Of a DNA stretch of 64,000 nt, positions 26,427-35,621 are shown piece by piece. The stretch is from Marinoscillum sp965229915 (GTDB lineage: Bacteria > Bacteroidota > Bacteroidia > Cytophagales > Cyclobacteriaceae): positions 3,038,001-3,102,000 of the forward strand of contig NZ_CBDDJZ010000001.1 in NCBI RefSeq assembly GCF_965229915.1. The letters are read 5' to 3'. The notes beneath the pieces are model-generated. The model was not told the DNA's origin. It saw only the letters and a program-made list of their open reading frames with translations, and did no database searches. Each line of letters opens with the position of its first letter. The stretch's first letter is position 1. The position numbers and the translations under genes were made by a program.

Positions 26427-27920
26427 TTATGTCACTCGCTCAGCATAAATCGGTAGATCAAACTGGAAGGTAGTTCCTAGATTTGGTTGGCTAATCACCC
26501 TTATCGTGGAGTCATGGATCTCCAGTATCTTCTTCACTATGGCCAGCCCCAAACCTGAGCCTTGTCCATTGGAAGGACTCTTAGACTTACGATACCGATC
26601 AAAAATATGCTGCTGGTCGTGTTCAGAAATACCTTGCCCAGTGTCTTTCACAGAAATAGCTACATGATCTTCATCTGCTTTTACCTCCATGGTAATGACC
26701 CCACCCGGAGGTGTAAACTTAAGTGCATTGTCCATGAGGTTTTGAATGACTCGCTCCACCAGACTCAGGTCAGCAAATACCAACGGAATATTGTCCGTGC
26801 TCTCTAGTTCTATACCAATATTTTTTTCCTTTGCCAGTAGTTCAAACTTGGAGCGGACATCCAGCGCAAGTTCTGTAATTTGGAAGGGTTCTTTATGTGG
26901 CTCTATCTGTTGAGCCTCCAGCTTTGAGTATTCAAAAAGCTGCCCGACCATATGTGATAGACGCTCAGAGCTGTTCCAGATTATCTTATGGTATTGTTGT
27001 CGTTCCTGATCCGCAAGCTCTTGATTCTTCATCTCCAATGTTTCTATGTAGCCCTGGAGAATAGCAAGTGGTGTACGCAGGTCGTGAGAGATATTGGCGA
27101 TAAGCTCACGTCGCAGGGTATCTACTGATTTGATTTCTTCCATATTGCTGACGATGGTATCAGCCATGTCATTGAAAGTGGAAGCAAGCGTACTCAGATC
27201 TTTAGTCTCCGCCTGAGGTATTCGTGCATTAAGGTCTCCTTCCTGAAAGCGCTTTACATGATGGATTACTTCTCGCAGGTTTCTGGTGAGATACCATACG
27301 CTGATGAACCCGACGATTCCAGCAAACAACACAATCAGAATACTTGCTCCTACTCCTAGCCGCAAGAAGAAGCTAGAAAAGAGCTGTGTATTCACCATCT
27401 GGTATTGCTGACCAGCAAGTATGATATAAATAAAGCCGGCTTTATCTTCCACCTGATATCGCTCAGCGGAAAAGATCTTCTTTTGGCCAGGGTTTCTGGG
27501 ATCATCTCCAAGTATATGAGCCTTCTTGTCGGACTGTAGAAATTGGAGAATTGGTTCGGTGGCAATGTGGGCTACGGGCTCACCCGGATGGTGATCCAAA
27601 ACTACCGAATAGAGCACCTTGCCCTTTTCGTCCAAAAGATAAACTTCTATGCCCTGATTTACTGCCATCATGTCGTGCATGATGTCACCAAAGAGTGGTT
27701 TATTCACAGACCCGTCCTCTAGAAATGGTGAGGTATCTTTAAATTTCTCATTGATCAAATGACTGGCTACCTCACCATTCAATCGCTGTGTCACCTCCTC
27801 AAAATGTTTGTTGGTGATAAAGACCGATAGCGCCACAAATGCCGCTCCTATTATTACAAGTAATAAAAAGAAGCTTAGTGATAGTTTAATGATCAGTCGA
27901 TTGTTGATGGCTCCTTTCAT
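26427..27920 (-). CDS. Two-component sensor histidine kinase (HAMP type)
   Basis: A 497-aa kinase. Two transmembrane helices (residues ~10-35 and ~188-212) flank a periplasmic sensor of ~150 residues of the extended-PAS kind. HAMP follows (~213-265), then HisKA with His279 in IANISHDLRTPLAILQGYIE, then HATPase_c with N-box NLMDNALKF, G1 DTGQGIS, an F box (FDRYRKS) and G2 GSGLGLAIVKK. It is the cognate partner of the regulator encoded just upstream; the 4-bp ATGA overlap gives translational coupling. Confidence 0.95.
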   Translation of the reverse strand: MKGAINNRLIIKLSLSFFLLLVIIGAAFVALSVFITNKHFEEVTQRLNGEVASHLINEKFKDTSPFLEDGSVNKPLFGDIMHDMMAVNQGIEVYLLDEKGKVLYSVVLDHHPGEPVAHIATEPILQFLQSDKKAHILGDDPRNPGQKKIFSAERYQVEDKAGFIYIILAGQQYQMVNTQLFSSFFLRLGVGASILIVLFAGIVGFISVWYLTRNLREVIHHVKRFQEGDLNARIPQAETKDLSTLASTFNDMADTIVSNMEEIKSVDTLRRELIANISHDLRTPLAILQGYIETLEMKNQELADQERQQYHKIIWNSSERLSHMVGQLFEYSKLEAQQIEPHKEPFQITELALDVRSKFELLAKEKNIGIELESTDNIPLVFADLSLVERVIQNLMDNALKFTPPGGVITMEVKADEDHVAISVKDTGQGISEHDQQHIFDRYRKSKSPSNGQGSGLGLAIVKKILEIHDSTIRVISQPNLGTTFQFDLPIYAERVT

Positions 27921-28618
27921 ACAACCTCTTCATTGAATTTATATCCCACTCCCCAGGCGGTGATGATGAATTGTGGATTGTTCATATCTGCTTCTATTTT
28001 GGCTCTTAGCCGATTGATATGACTGTTGACAGTGTGCTCGTATCCATCAAAATCATAGCCCCAGATGAGTCTCAGTAGGTCTGTCCTAGAGTAGCACTTG
28101 CCAGGGTGTGTAGCCATGAGTGATAGTAACTCAAACTCCTTAGGCGAAAGCTCTACTTTGCGCTTGTCGATCGTCACTTTGCGTTGTTCTACATTGATCA
28201 GCAGATTGCCAAAAGACATCAACATCTTATTCTCTATGTCGATACTCTCCCGAATCATGGATGCTCGCCGGAATGTTGCCTTTACCCGAGCTATGAACTC
28301 TCGAATACTGAACGGTTTGGTCATGTAATCATCCGCACCTAGTTCCAAGCCTAGTACTCTGTCTATTTCTTCTGATTTTGCAGTAAGCATGATAATTGGT
28401 GTGTTGCTTTTAGATCGAATCTGACGGCACACCTCCATACCATCCAGAGTAGGTAGTGCTATATCAAGGATAATCAGGTCTGGAGTTTCGTTGAGTGCCC
28501 GATAGAGACCAGACTGCCCATCATATTCTCTAAATACTTCACAGTCGAGATCTCTCAGGTGAATTTCCAGCAGGTTGACGATTTCTTGATCGTCTTCTAT
28601 AACCAATACCTTTTTCAT
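27917..28618 (-). CDS. OmpR/PhoB-family response regulator
   Basis: A 233-aa regulator. Receiver domain 1-120 with acidic pocket ED (8-10), phosphoacceptor Asp52 (LIILDIALPT), Thr at LTAKS and Lys101 (DDYMTKPFS). The C-terminal winged helix (~135-230) has the typical ELSPKEFELLSLMATHPGKCYSR start and TVNSHINRLRAKIE recognition helix. It is the first gene of the two-component operon. Repeated TATCAC half-sites lie immediately upstream, suggesting autoregulation. Confidence 0.95.
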   Translation of the reverse strand: MKKVLVIEDDQEIVNLLEIHLRDLDCEVFREYDGQSGLYRALNETPDLIILDIALPTLDGMEVCRQIRSKSNTPIIMLTAKSEEIDRVLGLELGADDYMTKPFSIREFIARVKATFRRASMIRESIDIENKMLMSFGNLLINVEQRKVTIDKRKVELSPKEFELLSLMATHPGKCYSRTDLLRLIWGYDFDGYEHTVNSHINRLRAKIEADMNNPQFIITAWGVGYKFNEEVV

Positions 28619-28646
28619 AATTTATTCATAGCAATACAAGCGATAA

Positions 28647-28688
28647 AGTATCACAGAAGTATCACAGTGAGGTACAGACTATGTGATA
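28647..28688. promoter_or_regulatory. Candidate operator for the OmpR-type regulator
   Basis: AGTATCACAG occurs twice in direct orientation (28647-28656 and 28658-28667), an 11-bp period that is the usual spacing for OmpR/PhoB-family dimers. A third, inverted copy of the TATCAC core lies at 28683-28688 (GTGATA). The cluster starts 29 bp upstream of the regulator ATG, in the gap before the divergent DM13 operon. The same gap also holds GACCAAATAGA twice, at 28694-28704 and 28794-28804. Confidence 0.55.
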
Positions 28689-28866
28689 AATAGGACCAAA
28701 TAGAACTGCCACGACATTATTTAAGACTAAAAAGTGGCTCTCCTAGGAATAATGCGGTCACTAGTCGATTTGACGCAAATGTGAATTCTCTGTGACCAAA
28801 TAGAGATATCTGCTTGCTTGATTTGTAAAAAGGAATTTATAATAACCAAATCAAGAAATGTATATC

Positions 28867-29307
28867 ATGAAAAAACTAGCATTCGTATTGACATTAGGAG
28901 TCGTGCTGCTTTCGTGCAGCGAAGAAGACCCGGAAATAATCGATAGTAGCATGCCACAAGGTGATTTTGCCGTGTCAGCATCAGGGAATTTTGTTGCACA
29001 AAATGATACTGGCAGTTCGGGTATGGTGGAGACTGGAGTTGATTCTGAAGGAACCTCTTTCGTTCATTTTGCCGATGATTTTGAAACTGTATTGGCTACA
29101 GGAACAGTAACTGTATTTTTATCCACTTCAAGTGAGGCATCATTTGATCCTGGGAGTGGCAATCCAGATGTATTGCTAATCGGCAATGTCTCCATGAACG
29201 GTGAACAGTATTTCAGACTAAACGAAGCTCCAGCGGCTAAATATACCCACGTGATACTGTGGTGTGCTTCTGCAGGAATACCTTTTGGTTATGCGGAAAT
29301 CCAATAA
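28867..29307 (+). CDS. DM13-domain lipoprotein
   Basis: A 146-aa lipoprotein: MKKLAFVLTLGVVLLSC ends in the lipobox cysteine, followed by SEEDPE. The mature part is one DM13 domain: GMVETGVDSEGTSFVHFADD, VTVFLSTSS, DVLLIGNVSMNGEQYFRLNE, and the closing THVILWCASAGIPFGYAEIQ with the conserved cysteine. DM13 domains occur with DOMON and cytochrome domains and are proposed to act in electron transfer or redox. ATG 28867 is preferred because an upstream in-frame ATG at 28858 only adds three residues. The last 17 bp overlap the next gene. Confidence 0.85.
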   Translation: MKKLAFVLTLGVVLLSCSEEDPEIIDSSMPQGDFAVSASGNFVAQNDTGSSGMVETGVDSEGTSFVHFADDFETVLATGTVTVFLSTSSEASFDPGSGNPDVLLIGNVSMNGEQYFRLNEAPAAKYTHVILWCASAGIPFGYAEIQ

Positions 29308-30190
29308 ATATATCGGTTTATTACTTCCGCTGATCCACCTGTCGCTGATGGGTGGATCTCTTGTTGAAGTGCAGGCTCAGAGCGGATGGACCAAAGGAAA
29401 AGATGAAGCATTCTTTAAGCTGTCATACATCCACTTTTCCTCGGATGAGTACCACAACCTATCAGGTGAAAGCATGACCACCGCTACCTACCGTCAGCAA
29501 CAAGTTGGAGTCTACGGCGAGTATGGTGTAACGGAACGCTTGACCCTACTAATGGACTGGCCGTTGCTGAAGTGGCAGGGGTTTGAATCTACAGAGACGG
29601 TGTTGGGAACTGGAGATATAAGGATAGGGGCTAAGTATGCCCTGGTGAAAAAGATCCCGATCTCACTCACCATCATGCCTGAGCTACCCATTGCTCAAGC
29701 CAACAAATATGCTCGGAATGACAATCCTGCTTTTGGATCGATCAACTTGCCTACTGGAGATGGAGAGTTTAATGTCTATTCCACATTGGCTGTGTCTACC
29801 TCTTTATATCCACTCCCTGGTTACGTTAATTTTTTTTCAACTTATAATTTTCGTACATCATATGAGTCTGTCCAGTTGACCGACCAGATGATGGAAGGAT
29901 TGGAGGTAGGCTATCAGCCCGTAGGAGCTCTATGGTTGAAAGCTGGGCTGAAGTTACAACAGACACTTAATGACTCAGAAACAGCTGTAAGTTTCGTGAG
30001 AGGTGAAGGAACTGAGTTTACCTCCTACTACTTGGGTGCTTATTACAGCGCCACGGAAAGCTGGGGAGTGGACTTCACTTTTATTAATTACCTGGATGGC
30101 CCTCAACAGAGCCGCAACATTTACCAGGGTCCGATCTTCTCCTTAGGTCTTGTCTATGAGACCTCCGGGCTCTTTTCTGGAAACGACTAG
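29291..30190 (+). CDS. Outer-membrane beta-barrel protein (transporter / Phenol_MetA_deg-like)
   Basis: A 299-aa protein with a signal peptide (GLLLPLIHLSLMGGSLVEVQAQ) and repeated amphipathic strands: EAFFKLSYIHFSSDEY, QQVGVYGEYGVTERLTLLMDW, GDIRIGAKYAL, NFFSTYNFRTSY and GPIFSLGLVYE near the end. The pattern resembles barrels annotated as meta-pathway (Phenol_MetA_deg) transporters, whose substrates are mostly unproven. ATG 29291 is chosen over an upstream GTG because it sits at a good signal peptide. The overlap with the DM13 gene implies co-translation, so the DM13 lipoprotein and this barrel probably work together. Confidence 0.8.
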   Translation: MRKSNKYIGLLLPLIHLSLMGGSLVEVQAQSGWTKGKDEAFFKLSYIHFSSDEYHNLSGESMTTATYRQQQVGVYGEYGVTERLTLLMDWPLLKWQGFESTETVLGTGDIRIGAKYALVKKIPISLTIMPELPIAQANKYARNDNPAFGSINLPTGDGEFNVYSTLAVSTSLYPLPGYVNFFSTYNFRTSYESVQLTDQMMEGLEVGYQPVGALWLKAGLKLQQTLNDSETAVSFVRGEGTEFTSYYLGAYYSATESWGVDFTFINYLDGPQQSRNIYQGPIFSLGLVYETSGLFSGND

Positions 30191-30373
30191 TTACTTGACA
30201 TCCTCTAGCAACACTTCGATCTCATCATTGCAGAATCCAAGCTCCTGGCCCTGTAGAAAGATCATTTGACGCTTCTCGTTTTCACTCTTTTGAAGTTCCA
30301 AAGTCGCTTTGGCTTTTTGGATGAATTGGAATACAAGCTCTTGCTGAAAGTCGTGTACCCTGAGAAGTGTCAT
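30191..30373 (-). CDS. Small hypothetical protein
   Basis: A 60-aa, Glu/Lys/Gln-rich, mostly helical sequence: VHDFQQELVFQFIQKAKATL and EKRQMIFLQGQELGFCNDE. Its stop abuts the stop of the convergent barrel gene, a packing seen at other real gene ends in this window, and codon use looks natural. No family is recognised, and it could still be a chance frame. Confidence 0.5.
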   Translation of the reverse strand: MTLLRVHDFQQELVFQFIQKAKATLELQKSENEKRQMIFLQGQELGFCNDEIEVLLEDVK

Positions 30374-30552
30374 ATCGGTAAAATTTTAATAAGTGATCAA
30401 TATGGGTGTGAATATATCAATATAAAGATAAATAGTCAATATAAAATCTAACAAAATAGCCATTTCATTGAGAATATCATTTTCACACAGGATGATCCCA
30501 ACGAATTTTCTAAAAACTGGGTCTATTACTTGCATCGTATATGATTTACTAA

Positions 30553-30966
30553 ATGAAACATCTATTATTCATAGCAATTATTGTGTTGGCAATTGGCTGT
30601 GATGACTGTTGCCATGAACTTGAAAACGGTCAGGATCTCATTGGTAAATGGCGAGTAGTAGAGGTCGGTTATTCCCCAGGTGCTGGCTACATCACAGATA
30701 ATGTGGAGGACCAGTCCAGTTTTATCCAGTTTGGTACGGATCATCATTTCCAATCGAACTATGAGGAACTCAATGACGTCCATTACTACCGGATCCTTGA
30801 AGACAATGGGATCTCTGTATTAGAATTGTATCCAAGCAAACCGACAGATGATATGAGTGAGCAGTTGGTTTACAAATACCACTTGTCCTTTGAAGACAAC
30901 TTGCTCAAACTGAAGTATGTCTACTGCATAGAGGGTTGCCACATCGGGATTCAGAAGGTAGAGTAA
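30553..30966 (+). CDS. Small lipoprotein (lipocalin-like), unknown function
   Basis: A 137-aa protein with a lipoprotein signal (HLLFIAIIVLAIGC, lipobox cysteine at residue 16) followed by further cysteines (CDDCCHE). The mature part begins LIGKWRVVEV, a start seen in lipocalin-like Bacteroidota lipoproteins, and is beta-rich (DQSSFIQFGTDHHFQSNY, LVYKYHLSFEDNLLKLKYVY). Paired cysteines in VYCIEGCH may form a disulfide. Function is unknown. It stands alone, with AT-rich sequence upstream. Confidence 0.75.
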   Translation: MKHLLFIAIIVLAIGCDDCCHELENGQDLIGKWRVVEVGYSPGAGYITDNVEDQSSFIQFGTDHHFQSNYEELNDVHYYRILEDNGISVLELYPSKPTDDMSEQLVYKYHLSFEDNLLKLKYVYCIEGCHIGIQKVE

Positions 30967-31023
30967 TTGAATTGGATTCAGATTTAATCTCTGAAATCTA
31001 ATGTTTTTTGTCTTAAAGTAAGG

Positions 31024-31440
31024 TTATCGATCTTTCGTCCGATACATAACCTTGAGACCAGACCAGTTTTCATCTACGGCTGCCACCTTAACATCCACCA
31101 GCCCGATTTTCAACACAAAATCTCTGATGGACTCCCTGTTGATATTTGTTTGCATGCCCGAGGAACCCTTTGGCCAGGATACCCACAGACTTCCATTTTT
31201 CTTGAGAAAAGGCTTGGCCATTGGTACGTACTTTTCCAATGCCTCACTGTTGAGCGTGAAGACATGTATGAAATCGAGGCTCTCAGGATCAGGATGCGCC
31301 ACTTGCTCCACGCCTTCCGGCCAATCTGCAAACAGGTCAAAATAGTGCTTGGGAGCTTCAAATATTTTGATTTTGAAATCGGGTTTGATACCCAGTTTTT
31401 TGGCGAGGGGAGTTCCTGAATATCCAGCAGTCGGCATCAT
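31024..31440 (-). CDS. DUF3052 family protein
   Basis: A 138-aa cytoplasmic protein with the DUF3052 signature: AGYSGTPLAKKLGIKPDFKI at the start, a central DPESLDFIHVFTLNSEALEK, then SLWVSWPKGSSGMQTNINRE and GLKVMYR at the end. The family resembles a methyltransferase-like fold without a known substrate. The gene follows the LA_2272-type gene on the same strand with a 28-bp gap. Confidence 0.85.
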   Translation of the reverse strand: MMPTAGYSGTPLAKKLGIKPDFKIKIFEAPKHYFDLFADWPEGVEQVAHPDPESLDFIHVFTLNSEALEKYVPMAKPFLKKNGSLWVSWPKGSSGMQTNINRESIRDFVLKIGLVDVKVAAVDENWSGLKVMYRTKDR

Positions 31441-31468
31441 CTCGTAGATTGGTTCATAGGAATATACG

Positions 31469-32776
31469 TCAAAGTTGTACCCCGAAGTTTAGATCCGCCC
31501 AAAAAGTATGGTTATTTGTTTGGCTGACCAGTGGTCCCTCCACCACTGATGGATCGCCTGAATCTATCCAGGTAGCATTACCAGTCAGACCTACAAAGAA
31601 GTAGAGGTCCATCATTTTAGTTTTGCGGAATGGATTGTATCCAAACTGTGCTTTGGCCGTGTAGATTAGGTTGGGGTCCAGAAATGAATCTCCGTTTTCC
31701 ACCAGATTAGTTACTTGCAAGAATGCTTCATAGAAGTATTGGTTCTGAGCCAGTCCTGCCGGACCTTTTTTCTTTTGATTGCCTAGAGCATAGCTGTATC
31801 CATTGCGATCTCGCTGACCATCCCAACTGTAAGTCAGAGCACTCAGGAGCTTTTTGGAGCCTGTCGCCATCTCGATATTGTAGCGAAACATACGGTTGGT
31901 ATGTGCACGAAGAAATCCATTAATATCCCCAGCGAGGTTCAATAGTCCGACTGGATATTGTGGAATCTTGTCGGAGATATTAATCAGTCCAAGCTGTGCA
32001 AAACCAATGTCCTTACCGTAATTAACCAAACCTACCTGATAACCATCTCCGTTTTCAAATGCGAGGTTGAACAGTCCTAGCTGCATCCAATAGAAGCGGT
32101 TTTCGCGGTAAATGTGACTATTTCGGTTAGATACTGCATTGAACCCACCAAATTGCAATCCATCCAACTCATGATTCACATAATTAAACAAGGCAAAGAG
32201 CTGCGTGCCGGACATCATCCTGGCGCGATTAACCACTAAAGCTGATTGAAAGCCAAGTGCCATGTCTCCGACTCGATTGGATACCAGCGAGATTTGTCCT
32301 CCAGAAAGCGCTTTGTTTACATCGTTATGAATGGAACTAATTTGTATTCCATCAAGTGTACCTGTGACAAGATTGATGCCACCGCTTAATTGTCCTCCGA
32401 ATCCCCCACCATTGACGCCATTGATCAGTCCAGCCACCTGTATCGCCCCAAACTCTGCCAGGCTATCGCGGTGCTGTCGAACTTTGAGAAAGGGATATGC
32501 TCCCAGTATATTGGAAATTCCAGCGATGTTGATGCCCTGACTTCTCTGTACCTGGAAGTGACTGATACCGGCAATGCTCAGGATGTTATTGGCATAGGCA
32601 TGGCCTGAGAAGAGATTGATGGAGACATTGTGTTCGTACTTAAGGCCGTAGACTCCCGTACTACCAAACCCAGGGACAACTCCAAAATGGAAAGGTTTGA
32701 ATTGGACAAAATCAGGATTTTGGGCATAGGCTAGCTGTACTGCCAGGAGCAGCGCTATCAAGGTGATTCTTTGCAT
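31469..32776 (-). CDS. LA_2272-type surface repeat protein
   Basis: A 435-aa protein with a signal peptide (ITLIALLLAVQLAYAQ). The body is built of short Gly/Asn-containing repeats of the form G-x-Q-x-G-L-x-N (GDGYQVGLVNYG, GFAQLGLINIS, YPVGLLNLAGD, HELDGLQFGGFNAVSN, MALGFQSALVVN), typical of the LA_2272 surface-repeat family named in Leptospira. The C-terminal quarter (YFYEAFLQVTNL, KMMDLYFFVGLTG, FWADLNFGVQL) looks like membrane beta-strands ending in an aromatic/hydrophobic residue. It is probably an outer-membrane protein; function is unknown. Confidence 0.8.
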   Translation of the reverse strand: MQRITLIALLLAVQLAYAQNPDFVQFKPFHFGVVPGFGSTGVYGLKYEHNVSINLFSGHAYANNILSIAGISHFQVQRSQGINIAGISNILGAYPFLKVRQHRDSLAEFGAIQVAGLINGVNGGGFGGQLSGGINLVTGTLDGIQISSIHNDVNKALSGGQISLVSNRVGDMALGFQSALVVNRARMMSGTQLFALFNYVNHELDGLQFGGFNAVSNRNSHIYRENRFYWMQLGLFNLAFENGDGYQVGLVNYGKDIGFAQLGLINISDKIPQYPVGLLNLAGDINGFLRAHTNRMFRYNIEMATGSKKLLSALTYSWDGQRDRNGYSYALGNQKKKGPAGLAQNQYFYEAFLQVTNLVENGDSFLDPNLIYTAKAQFGYNPFRKTKMMDLYFFVGLTGNATWIDSGDPSVVEGPLVSQTNNHTFWADLNFGVQL

Positions 32777-32820
32777 AACACGTTTACATTAACACTAGAG
32801 GACTAACGTATGCTTACTTG

Positions 32821-32836
32821 GATTCGTACACGAATC
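32821..32836. promoter_or_regulatory. Palindrome in the gap between nrdJ and the LA_2272-type gene
   Basis: GATTCGT, AC, ACGAATC: perfect 7-bp arms in the 244-bp gap, 45 bp upstream of the LA_2272-type start. It may be an operator; it has no T-run and is unlikely to be the nrdJ terminator. Nothing else clear was seen in this gap. Confidence 0.3.
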
Positions 32837-33020
32837 GAGTGCTCTAGACAGATTGTAGATCTAAAGTCAATTGGGATGACTGTCACTCGCATATGAATGA
32901 AGAGGTTTTAAAATGCAATGAAGACCAACAAGTCCTAATATGTTGCTGTTAGCTCGGGGAGTTTGATTCGTATCTATTTACTAAAATCTTGATCAAGTGA
33001 ATTGTTGCAACAGCAAAAGC

Positions 33021-35555
33021 CTAACTACACTTCGAATGCCCACAATTTTTGCATTTTAAGCAACCTTCCTCGAAGATCAAACCTTCTTCATCGCCACATT
33101 TGGGACAGAGGTGATCCTTTGCATGTGTGCCCTCTGGAATGAACTTTTTTAAGGCACGATTCACTCCATTTTTCCAGGTATTGATGTGGTTGCGGTCAAA
33201 ATTGAGGTTGTCAATCAAATGGATCACGTCTACCAGGGGCATCCCATGTCTCAGGATACCCGAGATCAATTTGGCATAATTCCAAAACTGTTGATCAAAA
33301 GAACGGGAAAGACCAGCTATTAATACCTCATAGCCCTGGCTATCTACAAAGCGGAAATCATAGCGAGTCCTGTTTTGAGAATCCTTGGTACGGATGATCC
33401 AGCCATCTTTCACATAGTCGGGCAAAGCAAAGGAATCCTCAGCCCGACCAGTAAATATTTCATATGGTTTTCCGTTTAGTAACCCCACAAAAGCCATCCA
33501 GCTCTCTTTTTCATTTTGAAAACGAACGACCTTAGCCAACAGCTCCTTTGGACGTTTGGGCGCTTTGGTCTCGATGATGTCCTCTTCCTTTTTTTCATCC
33601 TGGCTGACCAGTACTCCTGTTCTGGACCCATCCCGATAGACAGTAATTCCTTTGAGACCTTGTCTCCAGGCTTGTCGATAAATTTCGTCTACTTCCTCTA
33701 CTGTGGTCGAGGCTGGCAGGTTGATAGTGGAGCTGATAGAATGAGTGACATATCGCTGTATTAACGCTTGCAGTTCAATACGTTTTTGCCAGTCTATTTC
33801 AGGAGCAGTGGCTCCGGCATACGGACTCTCTTCTATGGACTTTTTCGGATAGAGAGCTTTCCATTCTTCCAGCTTGGCATGATAGACATCAAACTCCTCC
33901 CAGCGATCTCCGGATGCATCTATGAAAGTTGATTCTTTGTCAGACTGCTCTGAGGCTTTGCGTCGACGCTTGTATGAAAGCATGAACACCGGTTCGATTC
34001 CTGAAGAGGTTAGAGCCAGTAAGCTAACAGTCCCCGTTGGTGCCACCGTTGATATGGAGATGTTGCGGCGGCCATGAGTCATCATACGCTCATAGGTTTC
34101 TGGGAATTCTTTTTCCAAAAACGTCACAAAGGCAGAGGTCTTCTCTATTTCAGGATCAAATGCCTCAAAAGCTCCCCGTTCAATGGCCATATCCACCGAA
34201 CTATCAAACTCTGCCTTGCATTTGGTAGCCATGATTTGTTGGACTAGATCTAAAGCCTGGTCGCTATCAAATTTTACTCCCAAAGCAGCCAGGGTATCAG
34301 CCAGTGCCGTGAAGCCAAGTCCCGTTCTGCGACCCTTCTTGCCATTGCTGTGTAGATGATTCCAGGTGTCTGCCTCCACATGCTTGATATGCCCGGGCTC
34401 CGGATCATTCGCGATTTTTTCAATGATTTTGTTGACATGCTCCAACTCCAGGTCCACCAGGTCGTCCATCAAACGCTGACCTTCATAGACTACTTCGTAA
34501 AACAGATCGTGGTTGAACCGTGCTTCAGAGGTAAATGGCTGTTTGATAAAACTAAAGAGATTCAACGCCATGAGTCGACAAGAATCATTGGGCTGCATGG
34601 CAATTTCCGAACATGGGTTGGTGGAAGCGTTCTCAAATTCCGGGTAAACGGAAGAGGTGCTATAGATGTGCTGCTTGTCCCAGTAAATGATCCCAGGCTC
34701 TGCGGTATGGTGTGCAGCTTTGATGATGGTAGACCAAAGTTCTCTGGCATTGATCGTTTTAGAAATGATCGGCTTCTCACTATTGATTGGCCAATGCAGC
34801 GTGAAGTCATCGCCGCTATGTACCGCCTGCATGAATGCATCGGAAACGCGTACGGACAAATTCGCACCTGTGACTTTCGTTAAATCCTGTTTGACGGTGA
34901 TGAACTCTACAATGTCCGGATGGGCAATATCGATGGTCAGCATGAGTGCTCCACGGCGACCATTCTGACTCACCTCTCGTGTAGTGTTGGAAAAGCGCTC
35001 CATAAATGAAACGATACCTGAAGAAGTTCCTGCTGCATTGTGTACGGCCAGACCTTTTGGTCGGATGGTGGATAGATCAAAACCTACCCCACAGCGGCGT
35101 TTACAGAGCTGGGCGATTTGCTGGTCCGTGTAGAAAATACCTCCATAGGAATCCACAGGCGAATCAATCACCACACAGTTGCTAAGCGATCCGGTGAGGT
35201 GTGGGTTGCCCAGTAGTGCCATGACACTACCTTGAGGGATCAGGTATTTGAAGTCTTTGAACAACTCAAATATGACTGATTCCTTGAGTGGTTTACGTCG
35301 TTGGCCGTATTCACTGAGATTGGATTTATCCGTTTTTACCTGCTGGTAGTCGTGTTCGATTCGATAAAATTCACGAGCCATACGCTCATGCATGTCATCC
35401 GGGGTAAGTTCCAAAAACTGATGATCTTCATTGATCATGCAGTATTTGTTGACCCAGGTAGTAGCGGCCAACTCATCACCTCCGAAATAGAGCAAAGCGG
35501 CTTCCAATACATCTTCGCGTGAGTAAGTGGAGTTTTCCAGGAGTAAATCAGACAT
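33021..35555 (-). CDS. nrdJ: Adenosylcobalamin-dependent ribonucleoside-diphosphate reductase (class II)
   Basis: Makes deoxyribonucleotides with a B12-generated radical, so it works with or without oxygen. The 844-aa protein has the class II core: SLSNCVV with redox Cys127, NPCSE with the radical Cys315 between Asn313 and Glu317, and Cys326 (PNDSC) as the redox partner of Cys127. A second conserved block reads TGLGFTALADTLAALGVKF. The C-terminus carries a CPKC ... CLKCKNCGHSKC cluster that probably binds zinc and re-reduces the active site. No nrdAB partner is in the window. No cobalamin riboswitch is visible upstream, but a 16-bp palindrome is. Confidence 0.95.
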   Translation of the reverse strand: MSDLLLENSTYSREDVLEAALLYFGGDELAATTWVNKYCMINEDHQFLELTPDDMHERMAREFYRIEHDYQQVKTDKSNLSEYGQRRKPLKESVIFELFKDFKYLIPQGSVMALLGNPHLTGSLSNCVVIDSPVDSYGGIFYTDQQIAQLCKRRCGVGFDLSTIRPKGLAVHNAAGTSSGIVSFMERFSNTTREVSQNGRRGALMLTIDIAHPDIVEFITVKQDLTKVTGANLSVRVSDAFMQAVHSGDDFTLHWPINSEKPIISKTINARELWSTIIKAAHHTAEPGIIYWDKQHIYSTSSVYPEFENASTNPCSEIAMQPNDSCRLMALNLFSFIKQPFTSEARFNHDLFYEVVYEGQRLMDDLVDLELEHVNKIIEKIANDPEPGHIKHVEADTWNHLHSNGKKGRRTGLGFTALADTLAALGVKFDSDQALDLVQQIMATKCKAEFDSSVDMAIERGAFEAFDPEIEKTSAFVTFLEKEFPETYERMMTHGRRNISISTVAPTGTVSLLALTSSGIEPVFMLSYKRRRKASEQSDKESTFIDASGDRWEEFDVYHAKLEEWKALYPKKSIEESPYAGATAPEIDWQKRIELQALIQRYVTHSISSTINLPASTTVEEVDEIYRQAWRQGLKGITVYRDGSRTGVLVSQDEKKEEDIIETKAPKRPKELLAKVVRFQNEKESWMAFVGLLNGKPYEIFTGRAEDSFALPDYVKDGWIIRTKDSQNRTRYDFRFVDSQGYEVLIAGLSRSFDQQFWNYAKLISGILRHGMPLVDVIHLIDNLNFDRNHINTWKNGVNRALKKFIPEGTHAKDHLCPKCGDEEGLIFEEGCLKCKNCGHSKCS

Positions 35556-35621
35556 CAGATAGAGAAGTTTATGATTAGGCTAAAAACTGGATCAAAGGAA
35601 ATAGGAGCTGGTTGGAAAGTG

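Noticed and set aside
34356..34883. 175-codon open frame antisense to nrdJ
   Set aside because: nrdJ is intact with catalytic cysteines through this region; the antisense translation shows no family features.
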